Shown here: one piece after another, positions 9,163 through 17,824 of the stretch
Numbering within the stretch: the stretch's first letter is position 1
Layout: every line of letters begins with the position of its first letter
Assembly (NCBI GenBank): GCA_903930435.1
Contig: CAIYYN010000051.1
Location: 1 to 64,000, forward strand
DNA length: 64,000 nucleotides
Source of the DNA: an uncultured Hyphomicrobiales bacterium
GTDB lineage: Bacteria; Pseudomonadota; Alphaproteobacteria; Rhizobiales; Ancalomicrobiaceae
Reading direction: 5' to 3'
Position numbers and translations under genes: made by a program
The notes under the pieces: model-generated
Databases searched by the model: none
The model's input: only the letters and a program-made list of their open reading frames with translations
What the model was told of the DNA's origin: nothing

Positions 9163-9194
9163 GTGAGTATTTGCAAACGTTTGCAAATACTCAC
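9163..9194. promoter_or_regulatory. Perfect 32-bp palindrome after the chemoreceptor gene
   Basis: GTGAGTATTTGCAAAC is followed directly by its exact reverse complement, with no spacer. It begins four bases after the stop codon, between two convergent genes. The central GCAAACGTTTGC resembles operators of LacI/GalR-family regulators, which have a CG step at the dyad. With no T-run and no loop it is a poor classical terminator, although it could fold in RNA. Confidence 0.6.
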
Positions 9195-9284
9195 ATATCT
9201 GATACCGCACCCTGCGGTACTTAGCCGCTCTCAACTTTATCCGGGACGGGGGCTTCAGATCAAAACGCAAAGGGCTGACAGGCG

Positions 9285-9842
9285 TCACAGCCTAAGATCC
9301 GTCTTCCATTTTTCGATTGTGTCGCCACTACCCATATTGGCGGCGATCAGACCATCGACCATGAAGGTTGGGGAGACATGGATTCCGTTCTGGCGTGCAT
9401 ATTTGGCATGCCATTTCATATCGGTGTCCAGACCGGGTATCACGAAGCGCGTCGCGACGTGGATGCCGCTCTGTGATTCGATCAGAGCCAGAATATCCAT
9501 CGGTGTGCGGTCAAGATTTGGGCCTGCCGCGTGTTTCTCGAATTCATAGTCTTCGCGATGGGCAAAGACTGTCTGCATGACCCGGTCTGCGGCTTCACGC
9601 CCGTCTGGCAGGGTAGAAGCAGCAATGATCGCCCGTGTCACGATGCCCGAGAACAAATGCCACGGCTGTGAATGCAGGCGGATCTTGAGGGTGAGTTTGC
9701 TCTCGCCAACTTCTGTGAGCAGCTCAAACAGCTTCGGGTAGGCTCTGGCACAAAACGGGCATGTCGGCTCCAGGAAGGCTTCAAGGACCCGACTTCCATG
9801 GCCCCAGACGAGGGGCGCCGCACGATCTGTCTCTGTCGTCAT
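9285..9842 (-). CDS. DsbA-like thioredoxin-fold oxidoreductase
   Basis: The 185-aa protein has a CPFC active site (Cys28, Cys31) in EAFLEPTCPFCARAYPKL. After an inserted helical region there is a cis-proline loop (VSPTFMVDG) typical of DsbA/FrnE-like thioredoxin folds. No signal peptide is present from the chosen start, MTTETDRAAPLVWG, so it may work in the cytoplasm. The frame stays open upstream to 9986, but those 48 residues look untypical for the family. It probably catalyses thiol-disulfide exchange or glutathione-linked chemistry; the substrate is unknown. It is convergent with the chemoreceptor and lies downstream of the large autotransporter gene on the same strand. Confidence 0.75.
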   Translation of the reverse strand: MTTETDRAAPLVWGHGSRVLEAFLEPTCPFCARAYPKLFELLTEVGESKLTLKIRLHSQPWHLFSGIVTRAIIAASTLPDGREAADRVMQTVFAHREDYEFEKHAAGPNLDRTPMDILALIESQSGIHVATRFVIPGLDTDMKWHAKYARQNGIHVSPTFMVDGLIAANMGSGDTIEKWKTDLRL

Positions 9843-10020
9843 CTGTGATTTCCAGGGTTGTGTCGCTGATCCAATCATTGACGAGCGCGCGGCCAAGGAC
9901 AAGACCCCAATGGGAAGACCGAAATAGAATAGTGATCCGGAACACGATGGCGACGCGTCTGGTTGCCGGTTACGTCCCTGTGTCACCAGCCATGCAAGCG
10001 TGTAATGCGTCGGTTATGGT

Positions 10021-13000
10021 CTAGAAGGGTTTGGTCACCTTGAACCTGTAGGAGGAAACGTCCGTTTTTGAGCTGGTTGAGAGCGTATTCAGATATTCGA
10101 GCGTGAGCTTGAAATCCTCATATGTCATGTCGGTGCCGACGCCGAGAAGGATGCGATTTGTGTCGGCTCCCGGGAGGGTAACGGCGTAATCTGTTCCTGT
10201 GCCGTTGAGATCGACATAGGTGACGCCAGTCGCCGTATTATTGATCAGATCGTGCTGGAACTCGGTGCGCATGAACGGCGTCATGAATTCAAGGTCATTC
10301 TTCAGTTTGATGGCGGCCTTGATGCCGAGATTGACGCTTGCCGTCGAGAAGGTCTCCTTGTCGTAGTGCAGTGTCCACGGGCTTGGTCCGTTTTCATCAA
10401 ACGCATTGAGTGTGCCGGTCTTGGCGTCGAACCGGATATAGGGCGACACCATATATTGTTTTGTCTTGATCTCGACCCCGCCGGTTGCAGAGCCAAAGAA
10501 TTCATGGCCGTTGCGCTTTCCCTGCGCGAAACCACCGACCCCTGTGATGTACCGGGTTGACGAAAAGTCCAGCAATCCGGCACCGCCGACCAGATCAATG
10601 AATGCGTAGTTTGTCGGGCGAATGCTGGCGTAAAGCACGGCATCATAGTTGCGACCGGATGTCGTCGTTCCATTCGTGCCGATTTCAGACCGCATGGATC
10701 CATAGCCAAGGCCGAACCCGAGTGAGATCAACTGGTTGAATCGATAGTCAACGCCCGCCGATAGGCCACCAGTCGACAGGTCTGTGGTCGAGACGGTGTT
10801 GTTGTTATGGATGCGTCCGACCTGAATCGCGCCCGCTGTCCAGAACGAGAAGGCCCGATCAAGCGCGGCTGCCTTGGCCTTGTCGTCGAGCGTCGGGTTC
10901 TTGTTTTCCTTCTTCAGCGCCTTTCCCGTGGCCTGATCTGCGGCGGCTGCGGTGCTTGAAGGCTGACTGGTCTCATCCGCGTACCCGGATCTCCGGGGGG
11001 TATCGTCGGCGTGATCCAGCCCATCGGTCAATGACAATCCAAAACTGTCGTTGACATATCCATCACCATGCATCTGCTCAAGTCGGCTGTTGAAGTTTTG
11101 TAACTGGATCTGTCCGAACTGCTCTGCGGCCTGGGTTTGAGCCGTGATGAGACCGATGACTTCCGGATCCTTGGACGGGTCGGGACGCGCGGTGACCTGA
11201 AAGCTCTGTGTGACCGGGGTTGCCGCTGCATAAGTGGCGTTGCCTGGATCAGACGCGGTGATGACGCAATTGCCGGACGCGCCGACGACCAGCGACAGGG
11301 TTGCGCCGGACACCGTGCAAATCGTCGGTGTCGAGGATGTGAACACGACGGTGTCGCCGGACGTGGACGTCGCCGTCAGCGTGACAGGTGCCGATCCCTG
11401 CGCCATTGCTGGCAAGGGGTTAAAGGTGATCGTGCTCGCCTGTTTGGTGTTCGACAAGGAGAACGTGGTTGTTGCGCCGCCGACGGTTGCCGTGACGGAA
11501 TAACTGCCGACAATTCCGTTCGCCTTGAAATAGACCGACGCCACCCCTGACGCATTTGTCTGGACAATGATCGGATTTGACGATGGCCCCGCCGCAACCT
11601 GGACGAACCCGGCGGCCATCATCCTCGGCTTGAAGAACAGGCTCGCAAATTGCGATGTCGAGAAGGTCCCCGAGGCACCGGAGCCGGGAGCCGTGAACGT
11701 GACATTCTGACCACTTAAGGGGTTGCCGCCCGAATCGGTTACCGTAACGGAAAGCTGCGCGCCAAAGGGTGTCAGCACGGGTGTGGACTGACTGCCCCCG
11801 CCGGTTACGGTGATGTTGCTCGCTGGCCCGGCCTGATTGGTCAGGCTGAAGCTGGCTGTTGAACCGAGGCCAACGACGCTTGCAACCACGGTGTAACTTC
11901 CCGCCGTTGCGTTGGCTGTAAATGCCGGCGCGGTGGCAATGCCGGATGCGTTTGTTGTCACCGTCGCTGAACCACCGAAGGTCCCGGACGCGCCCGATCC
12001 CGGCGCTGTGAATGTCACCGATGCGCCCTGGAGCGGATTATTTGACGCATCCTTGACGACGACAGCCATTTGCGTGGCGAACGCCGTGGAGATCGCGGTC
12101 GTCTGGCTGTTGCCAGCGGAAATGGCGATGGATGCGGGCGTTCCGGCGGCCACGTTCAGCGTCAACTGTCCGCTTGTCTGTATGGACGGTCCGGTTCCGG
12201 TCGAGGAATCGGTCACCTGTACCGTGAAGGAAAACGAACCGTTGACAGCCGGGGTGCCGCTCAGCGTGCAATTGGACCCCAGCGTCACACCCGAGGGCAG
12301 GCTGCCGCTGGCTGGCGTCGTGTTGCAGGAATAGGGAGCATTGCCGCCCGATGTCGTGATTGCGTAACTGGCGATCGGCTGGTTTTGGGTGGCACCGCTA
12401 CCGGTAAGGCTGGTCGTAAATGTGGGAGCACCGACGGTGACGGTCACAGTTGCCGGTGATGACGTTCCACCGGGGTTTGTAGCGGTATAGTAGAAGGTGT
12501 CAGAGCCGATGTAGCCTGTGGTCGGCGTATAGGTGATCGCCGTACCGGACGCCGTCGCCGTGCCATGGGTTGCCTGTGTCGAAACGGCCACCGACGCGGC
12601 CGTTCCGCCGCCGAGGACGAGGTTGATTGCCGCATTGGACGCATTGTACCCGACAGACGCGGTCGCGGCCCCTGCCGTGGGGGGTGCGACATAGGTGTAG
12701 CGATCCGATGCTGACGTAACGGATGTTCCGCCAGCCGTCGTGACAGTAATGTCCACGGTCCCGGCGCTTCCGGCCGGCGCAGGCACCACGATTTGGGTCG
12801 CCGAGTTTGACGTGATGCTGGCAGCAGCGGTCGAACCGAACTTCACAGCGATCGCGCTTGAGAGATTTGCGCCCGAAATCGTCACCGAGCCGCCGCCTGA
12901 GACAGACCCGGATGCAGGCGACACGGATGTGACGGTGGGTGCAGCCGTATAGGTAAACTGGTCGCTGGCTGACGTTGCCGAGGTGCCAAATGTCGTCGTC

Positions 13001-15495
13001 ACCGTAATATCGACCGTGCCCGCACTTCCGGCCGGTGCAATAGCCGTTATCTGGGTCGCACTGTTGACGGCATAGCTGGTTGCGGCGGTGGACCCGAACT
13101 GTACAGCGGTCGCACCCGTCAGGTTCGTACCTGTGATGACCACCGTTGTTCCACCACCCGTCGCACCAGCCGATGTCGAAAGCGATGTAACCGTTGGAAT
13201 GGCTGAATTGGTCAAGCTGAAGCTGGCTGTTGAACCGAGGCCCCCGACGCTTGCAACGACCGAATAGTTGCCCGCAGTGCCATTGGCTGTAAACGCGGGT
13301 GCTGTGGCAACGCCGGATGAATTGGTGTTCACCGTAGCAGAGCCGGCGAATGTGCCGGATGCACCCGATCCCGGAGCGTTAAATGTCACTGAGACGCCCG
13401 ATATGGGATTTGCCAGCGCGTCCTTGACGATGACAGACAGCGGTGTTGCGAACGCCGTGGAGATCGCAGCCGTCTGATTGTTCCCGGTACTCACGGCGAT
13501 AGATGCGGGTGCACCGGCTGAATTGGTCAGGCTGAAGCTGGCCGAAGTCGTGCCGCCGGAGACAGACGCGGTCACGGTATAGGCGCCTGCAGATGAGTTT
13601 GCGGTCGGGGCTGCGAGGGTCGCGATGCCCGAACCGTTGGTTTGCGCCGTGTTTCCGCTGGAGAATGTGGCACTTTGACCCGACGACGGCGCAGCATAGG
13701 TTACCGTGACACCTGACCCGACGGCGTTGCCATAGGCGTCCTTGACGAGGACAACGAGCGGATTGCTGAAAGCTGTCCCGACAGCCGTTGTCTGCGAATT
13801 TCCGGATGAAACGACGACCGCGATCGCCGAGGCTGGATTGACGGTGATTGTGTTGGTCGTTCCTGTGATCGAGGACGTCACCGTATCGGTGGCGGTGATC
13901 GTCTGTGCTGCGCCCGACGTCTTGAGTGTAACGCCGGTGAATGTGTGGACGCCGTTATCGGCTCCGGTAAACGCATAATTCGAAGGCAATGTCGCCTGCG
14001 CATCGGTCGAGGTAAAGTGGACGGTCCCGATGTAGCCGGTGACGATGTTGCCATTGGCATCGAGCGCCGTGACGGTCACGCCGGTCAGCGCGGTGCCTGC
14101 CGTTACCGAGGCTGGTGAGGCTGAAACTGTGAAATGGGTCGCAGCACCGGCTGTCACGGTGACGGCGACTGTTCCGGTGATCGATGACGTTACGGTATCG
14201 GTGGCGGTCACCGTCTGCGCGGCTCCGACTGTCTTAAGGGTGACGCCGGTGAATGTATGGGCGCCGTTATCGGCTCCGGTGAAAGTATAGTTGGCGGGCA
14301 ATGTCGCTTGCCCGTCGGTCGAGGTAAAATGGACGGTTCCCGTATAGCCTGTAACAGTGTGGCCATTGGCGTCGAGCGCCGTGACGGTCACACTGGACAA
14401 GGCCGTGCCTGATGCCACCGAGGCTGGCGAGGCTGAAACTGTGAAATGGGTTGGCGCGCCTGCCGTCACCGTCAGGGCGACATTGGAACTGGCCGAACTC
14501 GTATACGTCGTGCCGCTGGCAACGGCCGAGGCGGTGCTGGACCCGAAATTATAGCTGCCGACCGAACCTGATTTGAGATTGAAGACGACGGTACAGCTCG
14601 AACTCGTGCTCGCTGTAAAGCTGCCGCCTGAATAACTGAGCGTGGATCCTGAAACATTGGCCGTGCCGTTGGTTCCGCTCGTACAGCTCTGGGACTGAAC
14701 GGTCGCCGAGACACCGGTCGGCAGCGTCACATTGGCCATCGACACATTGGTCATGGCCGTTGCGGAGTTGGTGTTGGTCAGCGTGTAGGTCAGTGTTGTC
14801 GAGGATGAACTGTCCGTCGTGATCGTGGCATTGCCGAGCGCTGATGCGATTGTTGGCGCCGTTACGGCAGCCGCTGCGGGCGTGCAGGTCAGGGTGGCTG
14901 TTGCTGTCCCGTTTTCGTCAGGCCAACCGCCGCCCAAGGTCAGGTTGAAAGCATAAAGTGCGGTAGGATCCGTAAAAGTCGTTCCGGCCTCTACAGTGTA
15001 GGAAATAGATGTGGGCGTGCTCTCAACCGCACCACTACTACCGTTGAGATTGTCGTGGGGTAGATAGGTCCAACCACTATCATTAGAACGGGTATATCCG
15101 AATGCTGCCGTCACTTTACCCGTAGAGGTAATTGACATTGTTATTTTGTCACCAGGTGTAAAAGGATAAGTAGTGTAATCATCACCAAGACGCTCGCCAA
15201 TACTTGCAAATATATTCAGGCTTGCACCATTAGATCCTATGCCGGATGCTCCAGTGTTGTTCGAAGCAACTCCATTTGTCATCGTCACAGAAAAATTATA
15301 TTTACCCGTGTTAATATCCGTGCATGCTTGTGAGGCCCAGGCAAACTCTGGCCCAAACATCACCAAGATCATCGCCAACATCAGCCCAAACCACGTCAGT
15401 GGCCAACGAATGATGCAACTCTTCGATGCCGAATCCATGGATGCGACGCTTTGCTGTCTTCCGTGAGCAGGGACTGAAATCCGGCGGCGGGTCAT
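10021..15495 (-). CDS. Giant Ig-like repeat autotransporter adhesin (1824 aa)
   Basis: This surface protein is probably secreted through its own C-terminal beta-barrel. An N-terminal hydrophobic segment (about residues 30-52, ending FAWAS) acts as signal peptide. The passenger contains, in order: a DUF11-like beta region (about 210-344), two near-identical 104-residue THFTVSAS repeats (about 345-553), two invasin-like Big_1 domains (553-765), two IPT/TIG domains (765-935), a Big_9/cadherin-like and a putative-Ig domain (935-1115), two more Big_1 domains (1115-1340), another Ig-like unit and a linker. Residues about 1550-1824 form the autotransporter barrel ending in Phe (KVTKPF). Composition is rich in Ala, Ser, Thr and Gly and almost free of Cys in the repeats. 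The start has a modest site (ACGAGG). Adhesion is inferred from domains. Confidence 0.85.
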   Translation of the reverse strand: MTRRRISVPAHGRQQSVASMDSASKSCIIRWPLTWFGLMLAMILVMFGPEFAWASQACTDINTGKYNFSVTMTNGVASNNTGASGIGSNGASLNIFASIGERLGDDYTTYPFTPGDKITMSITSTGKVTAAFGYTRSNDSGWTYLPHDNLNGSSGAVESTPTSISYTVEAGTTFTDPTALYAFNLTLGGGWPDENGTATATLTCTPAAAAVTAPTIASALGNATITTDSSSSTTLTYTLTNTNSATAMTNVSMANVTLPTGVSATVQSQSCTSGTNGTANVSGSTLSYSGGSFTASTSSSCTVVFNLKSGSVGSYNFGSSTASAVASGTTYTSSASSNVALTVTAGAPTHFTVSASPASVASGTALSSVTVTALDANGHTVTGYTGTVHFTSTDGQATLPANYTFTGADNGAHTFTGVTLKTVGAAQTVTATDTVTSSITGTVAVTVTAGAATHFTVSASPASVTAGTALTGVTVTALDANGNIVTGYIGTVHFTSTDAQATLPSNYAFTGADNGVHTFTGVTLKTSGAAQTITATDTVTSSITGTTNTITVNPASAIAVVVSSGNSQTTAVGTAFSNPLVVLVKDAYGNAVGSGVTVTYAAPSSGQSATFSSGNTAQTNGSGIATLAAPTANSSAGAYTVTASVSGGTTSASFSLTNSAGAPASIAVSTGNNQTAAISTAFATPLSVIVKDALANPISGVSVTFNAPGSGASGTFAGSATVNTNSSGVATAPAFTANGTAGNYSVVASVGGLGSTASFSLTNSAIPTVTSLSTSAGATGGGTTVVITGTNLTGATAVQFGSTAATSYAVNSATQITAIAPAGSAGTVDITVTTTFGTSATSASDQFTYTAAPTVTSVSPASGSVSGGGSVTISGANLSSAIAVKFGSTAAASITSNSATQIVVPAPAGSAGTVDITVTTAGGTSVTSASDRYTYVAPPTAGAATASVGYNASNAAINLVLGGGTAASVAVSTQATHGTATASGTAITYTPTTGYIGSDTFYYTATNPGGTSSPATVTVTVGAPTFTTSLTGSGATQNQPIASYAITTSGGNAPYSCNTTPASGSLPSGVTLGSNCTLSGTPAVNGSFSFTVQVTDSSTGTGPSIQTSGQLTLNVAAGTPASIAISAGNSQTTAISTAFATQMAVVVKDASNNPLQGASVTFTAPGSGASGTFGGSATVTTNASGIATAPAFTANATAGSYTVVASVVGLGSTASFSLTNQAGPASNITVTGGGSQSTPVLTPFGAQLSVTVTDSGGNPLSGQNVTFTAPGSGASGTFSTSQFASLFFKPRMMAAGFVQVAAGPSSNPIIVQTNASGVASVYFKANGIVGSYSVTATVGGATTTFSLSNTKQASTITFNPLPAMAQGSAPVTLTATSTSGDTVVFTSSTPTICTVSGATLSLVVGASGNCVITASDPGNATYAAATPVTQSFQVTARPDPSKDPEVIGLITAQTQAAEQFGQIQLQNFNSRLEQMHGDGYVNDSFGLSLTDGLDHADDTPRRSGYADETSQPSSTAAAADQATGKALKKENKNPTLDDKAKAAALDRAFSFWTAGAIQVGRIHNNNTVSTTDLSTGGLSAGVDYRFNQLISLGFGLGYGSMRSEIGTNGTTTSGRNYDAVLYASIRPTNYAFIDLVGGAGLLDFSSTRYITGVGGFAQGKRNGHEFFGSATGGVEIKTKQYMVSPYIRFDAKTGTLNAFDENGPSPWTLHYDKETFSTASVNLGIKAAIKLKNDLEFMTPFMRTEFQHDLINNTATGVTYVDLNGTGTDYAVTLPGADTNRILLGVGTDMTYEDFKLTLEYLNTLSTSSKTDVSSYRFKVTKPF
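13859..14470. repeat. Tandem 312-bp repeat within the autotransporter gene
   Basis: Two adjacent copies of a 312-base unit (about 13859-14170 and 14171-14470) encode the two THFTVSASPASV repeats. Sample landmarks such as GTTCC(T/G)GTGATCGA recur exactly one unit apart. High nucleotide identity suggests recent duplication or gene conversion, and the copy number could vary between strains. Confidence 0.75.
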
Positions 15496-15992
15496 CTGGC
15501 CTCGTCATGCACTTCTAGGGTCGCTGACACGAACGTTTGCAATTGTCTTTGAGCACGATATGCGTGTCTTTTGTCTTAGAAATACGATCCGTGTCCGGCA
15601 ATCAAGGTCATGTGTGCAAATGGCGTTGATTCTCGCAAAAAGCGCATAATTCCCTGCAATAGTGTTGTGAATCAACAACACTCCTAAAAAGGGATTTCTC
15701 TCGCTTTAAAGTGTTTTATATCAATTGGCTAACTGAAAATGGCCTGAGGCTGTTCCGTTCGGTCGTGCAAACGCACATCGGTTGGCTATGCCTCTCGTGC
15801 ATCTATCACGTGCATCAGTCGAGAGGAATCGCGATGGGATATGATAGATGCTCAAAAAACAATCCAGACGTTTATTTTAAAAAAAATCTCATCACTATAT
15901 AGTTGTAAAATTAGTCCTGTGATAAACGTTAATCCGCAAATACACGCATTGCGTCAGTTTGTTAATCATATGAAATGCTTACGGAGAGTGTG
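15496..15992. other. AT-rich divergent spacer with inverted repeats
   Basis: The 497 bases between the autotransporter and the tail-collar gene are clearly richer in A and T than the surroundings. AGTGTTGT (15661-15668) and ACAACACT (15675-15682) form a perfect eight-pair inverted repeat. CCTCTCG (15791-15797) and CGAGAGG (15820-15826) form another around a 22-base interval. A 63-codon open frame at 15711-15902 has no recognisable features. The promoters of both flanking genes must lie here. Confidence 0.45.
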
Positions 15993-16595
15993 ATGTCAGA
16001 TCCCTTTATCGCTCAAATCATGCAGGTTGGTTTCAACTGGGCGCCGCTCGGATGGAACCTGTGCGACGGATCGTTGCAATCGGTCCAGCAGAATGTCGCC
16101 GTCTACTCACTTGTCGGCACCACCTATGGTGGCAATGGCAATACAACCTTCGGCTTGCCGGATCTGCGCGGGCGCATGATCATGGGCATGGGCACGTCGA
16201 ATTATGGCCAGACCTTCAGCAACGGCCAGCAGGATGGCGCGATTTCGGAGACGATCACAATCGCAAACCTGCCGGCCCACAACCACCCGGCGACTGCCTC
16301 CGGCGGCGGTGCGAGTGTGTCCGCCCTCAGCACGACGTCAGCAGCCAGAACAGGCACTCCGGCGGCTGGTTCGATCCTGTCCGAAGTGACGGATCTTCAA
16401 GCGCGAGGAGCCCCACAGATCTATGCTCCTGCTGGCTCGACGGGAACGTCGGTGCAGCTGGGCGGCGTGCAATATGTCGCGCCGGCCGTCGCGGTCGGCA
16501 ATACCGGTGGCAGCCAGCCAATCAAGACCGTATCGCCCTATACGGTGCTGACGAACATCTTTGCCATGCAGGGCATTTACCCCTCGCGGCCCTGA
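15993..16595 (+). CDS. Tail-collar domain protein (microcystin-dependent-protein family)
   Basis: The 200-aa protein belongs to the phage tail collar/MdpB family. The start MSDPFIAQIMQVGFNWAPLGWNLCDG and the collar motif GTTYGGNGNTTFGLPDLRGR (about residues 40-60) are diagnostic, and NLPAHNH and SPYTVLTNIFAMQGIYPSR close the protein. The ATG at 15993 has GGAGA upstream (ACGGAGAGTGTG), better than the earlier ATG at 15975. No other phage genes occur, so this is not a prophage. Such stand-alone collar proteins are common in environmental bacteria and are thought to be trimeric fibre tips or surface proteins; their function is unproven. Neighbours are a DUF6916-type gene and a GNAT gene. Confidence 0.85.
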   Translation: MSDPFIAQIMQVGFNWAPLGWNLCDGSLQSVQQNVAVYSLVGTTYGGNGNTTFGLPDLRGRMIMGMGTSNYGQTFSNGQQDGAISETITIANLPAHNHPATASGGGASVSALSTTSAARTGTPAAGSILSEVTDLQARGAPQIYAPAGSTGTSVQLGGVQYVAPAVAVGNTGGSQPIKTVSPYTVLTNIFAMQGIYPSRP

Positions 16596-16644
16596 GGTCG
16601 TTGCGTGGCTCGCGGTCAGCTGATCGCGGGCCACGGCCTTGCGC

Positions 16645-16932
16645 TTACCCGAAGATCGCCTGATAGAGCCGCTTGCCGGGAACAGGTTTGGTCTGCGCGA
16701 TGTAAAAACTGTAGGGTCCGCCTCGTCCACAATCAAATTCATACGTTTGATCAATCAGATAGATATCTTCGTGGGATTCAAAGACGAGGATGAACGGTTC
16801 GCGTTCGTAACCGGGAAAGACCGGCTTGCGGATGATCCGCGCCAGTGTCACCTCGATCGGTGCCGGGATTGTATTGACTCGAACCGCCCGGCCAACCCAA
16901 GGCTCGAAATCCTCTTGCTTCACAAGATACAT
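16645..16932 (-). CDS. DUF6916-like small protein
   Basis: The 95-aa protein (MYLVKQEDFEPWVGRAV) looks like the DUF6916 family, which often sits beside tail-collar genes. It has alternating beta-type segments, including EPFILVFESHEDIYLIDQTYEF, and ends PYSFYIAQTKPVPGKRLYQAIF. No signal peptide or membrane segment is seen. The ATG at 16932 has GGGGGC upstream; an in-frame ATG at 16944 and a TTG at 16947 are alternatives. It is convergent with the collar gene. A structural or chaperone role for the collar protein is plausible from co-occurrence only. The family name is from memory of the pattern. Confidence 0.65.
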   Translation of the reverse strand: MYLVKQEDFEPWVGRAVRVNTIPAPIEVTLARIIRKPVFPGYEREPFILVFESHEDIYLIDQTYEFDCGRGGPYSFYIAQTKPVPGKRLYQAIFG

Positions 16933-17133
16933 GTTTGCCCCCATCAATCCCGATCAATTCAAATCTGGCGAGTTGTCTGAATTTAAAATAGTACCTGAAA
17001 TTGGTGTTTGGCGCGTGTTGGACTGAATGTCAACGACTGTCGGCTGTAGTCTTTTCCCGTGCCCTTTCCGCCCGGCACGTCTGATCGGGCATGAATAGAC
17101 TTGAGGCGTATTGCGCCATGGTGCATTTTTTAG

Positions 17134-17161
17134 TTGTATTATTTTACCGATCCCTTATAAA
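17134..17161 (+). promoter_or_regulatory. Promoter of the GNAT gene
   Basis: TTGTAT (17134-17139) and TATAAA (17156-17161) are spaced by 16 bases in an AT-rich tract just upstream of the GNAT gene. Transcription would start near 17168, giving a leader of about 20 bases to the first ATG. Confidence 0.5.
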
Positions 17162-17188
17162 TACACTTAGTCGTAAACTCGAGGAGGG

Positions 17189-17806
17189 ATGTTCCATCAT
17201 TCCTTCGAACCACCTGAATTCAGGGCCATGAATCTGATTGCCAACAGAACCGGGGCGCTGATCTGGGCTGCCTTTCTGCCACCAGGGATCCGACTGCGGC
17301 GTGCAACACCGATGGACCGGGCCGTCCGCGCCATGTTTTTTGCCGAGATGCGCGCGCCAGAACGTGAGTGGGCGATCACGATGGCCGACAGCACATGGGA
17401 CTCATTCGTCACCGACCAATTTCATTTGCGCGAGGGACATTACGCCAGGCTTTATCCCGATGCCGATGTCATGATGATCGAGGCGCGAGGCGGGGCAGGT
17501 GGACGATTTGCCGTTGTCGGCACCGTCACAGTGGCATTAGCCAATGCGTCAGATGGCAGACGCATCGCGCGCCTCGTCACAATCGAGATCGATACAGCCT
17601 CGCGTGGCCGGGGAATCGGTACGCAGGTGATTGAGGCGGTCATCAAGTCTGCGCGCCTTCAGGGGCTTTCCGAAATGCAGCTATCGGTTGCGTTCACGAA
17701 CACCCGTGCCATGCAACTCTATCGCCGCCTCGGCTTTCAGCCCGATGCATCCATTGAAGATGCCGACCTGTCGCCCGTCCTGGACATGACCCGATCGCTG
17801 GTCTGA
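17189..17806 (+). CDS. GNAT-family N-acetyltransferase
   Basis: The protein of up to 205 aa has an acetyl-CoA-dependent N-acetyltransferase fold. The acetyl-CoA loop appears as DTASRGRGIGTQVIEAV (R/Q-x-x-G-x-G type), followed by the beta-strand and helix of QLSVAFTNTRAMQLYRRLGF, the classic motif B ending. The start is uncertain: the first ATG (17189) has GAGGAGG almost touching it, too close for good initiation, and the next ATG (17228, MNLIANRTG) has better spacing but a weaker site. The gene is next to the tail-collar and DUF6916 genes, an association I recall from other genomes. The acetyl acceptor is unknown; modification of the collar protein is speculation. Confidence 0.82.
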   Translation: MFHHSFEPPEFRAMNLIANRTGALIWAAFLPPGIRLRRATPMDRAVRAMFFAEMRAPEREWAITMADSTWDSFVTDQFHLREGHYARLYPDADVMMIEARGGAGGRFAVVGTVTVALANASDGRRIARLVTIEIDTASRGRGIGTQVIEAVIKSARLQGLSEMQLSVAFTNTRAMQLYRRLGFQPDASIEDADLSPVLDMTRSLV

Positions 17807-17824
17807 TCCGGAGCATCCCGGTTT

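Noticed and set aside
15711-15902. 63-codon frame in the AT-rich spacer
   Set aside because: No family resemblance and poor initiation context; it spans inverted repeats that look regulatory.
15993-16932. Prophage remnant
   Set aside because: The collar protein is the only phage-like gene; no integrase, terminase, capsid, lysis or attachment sites are nearby.
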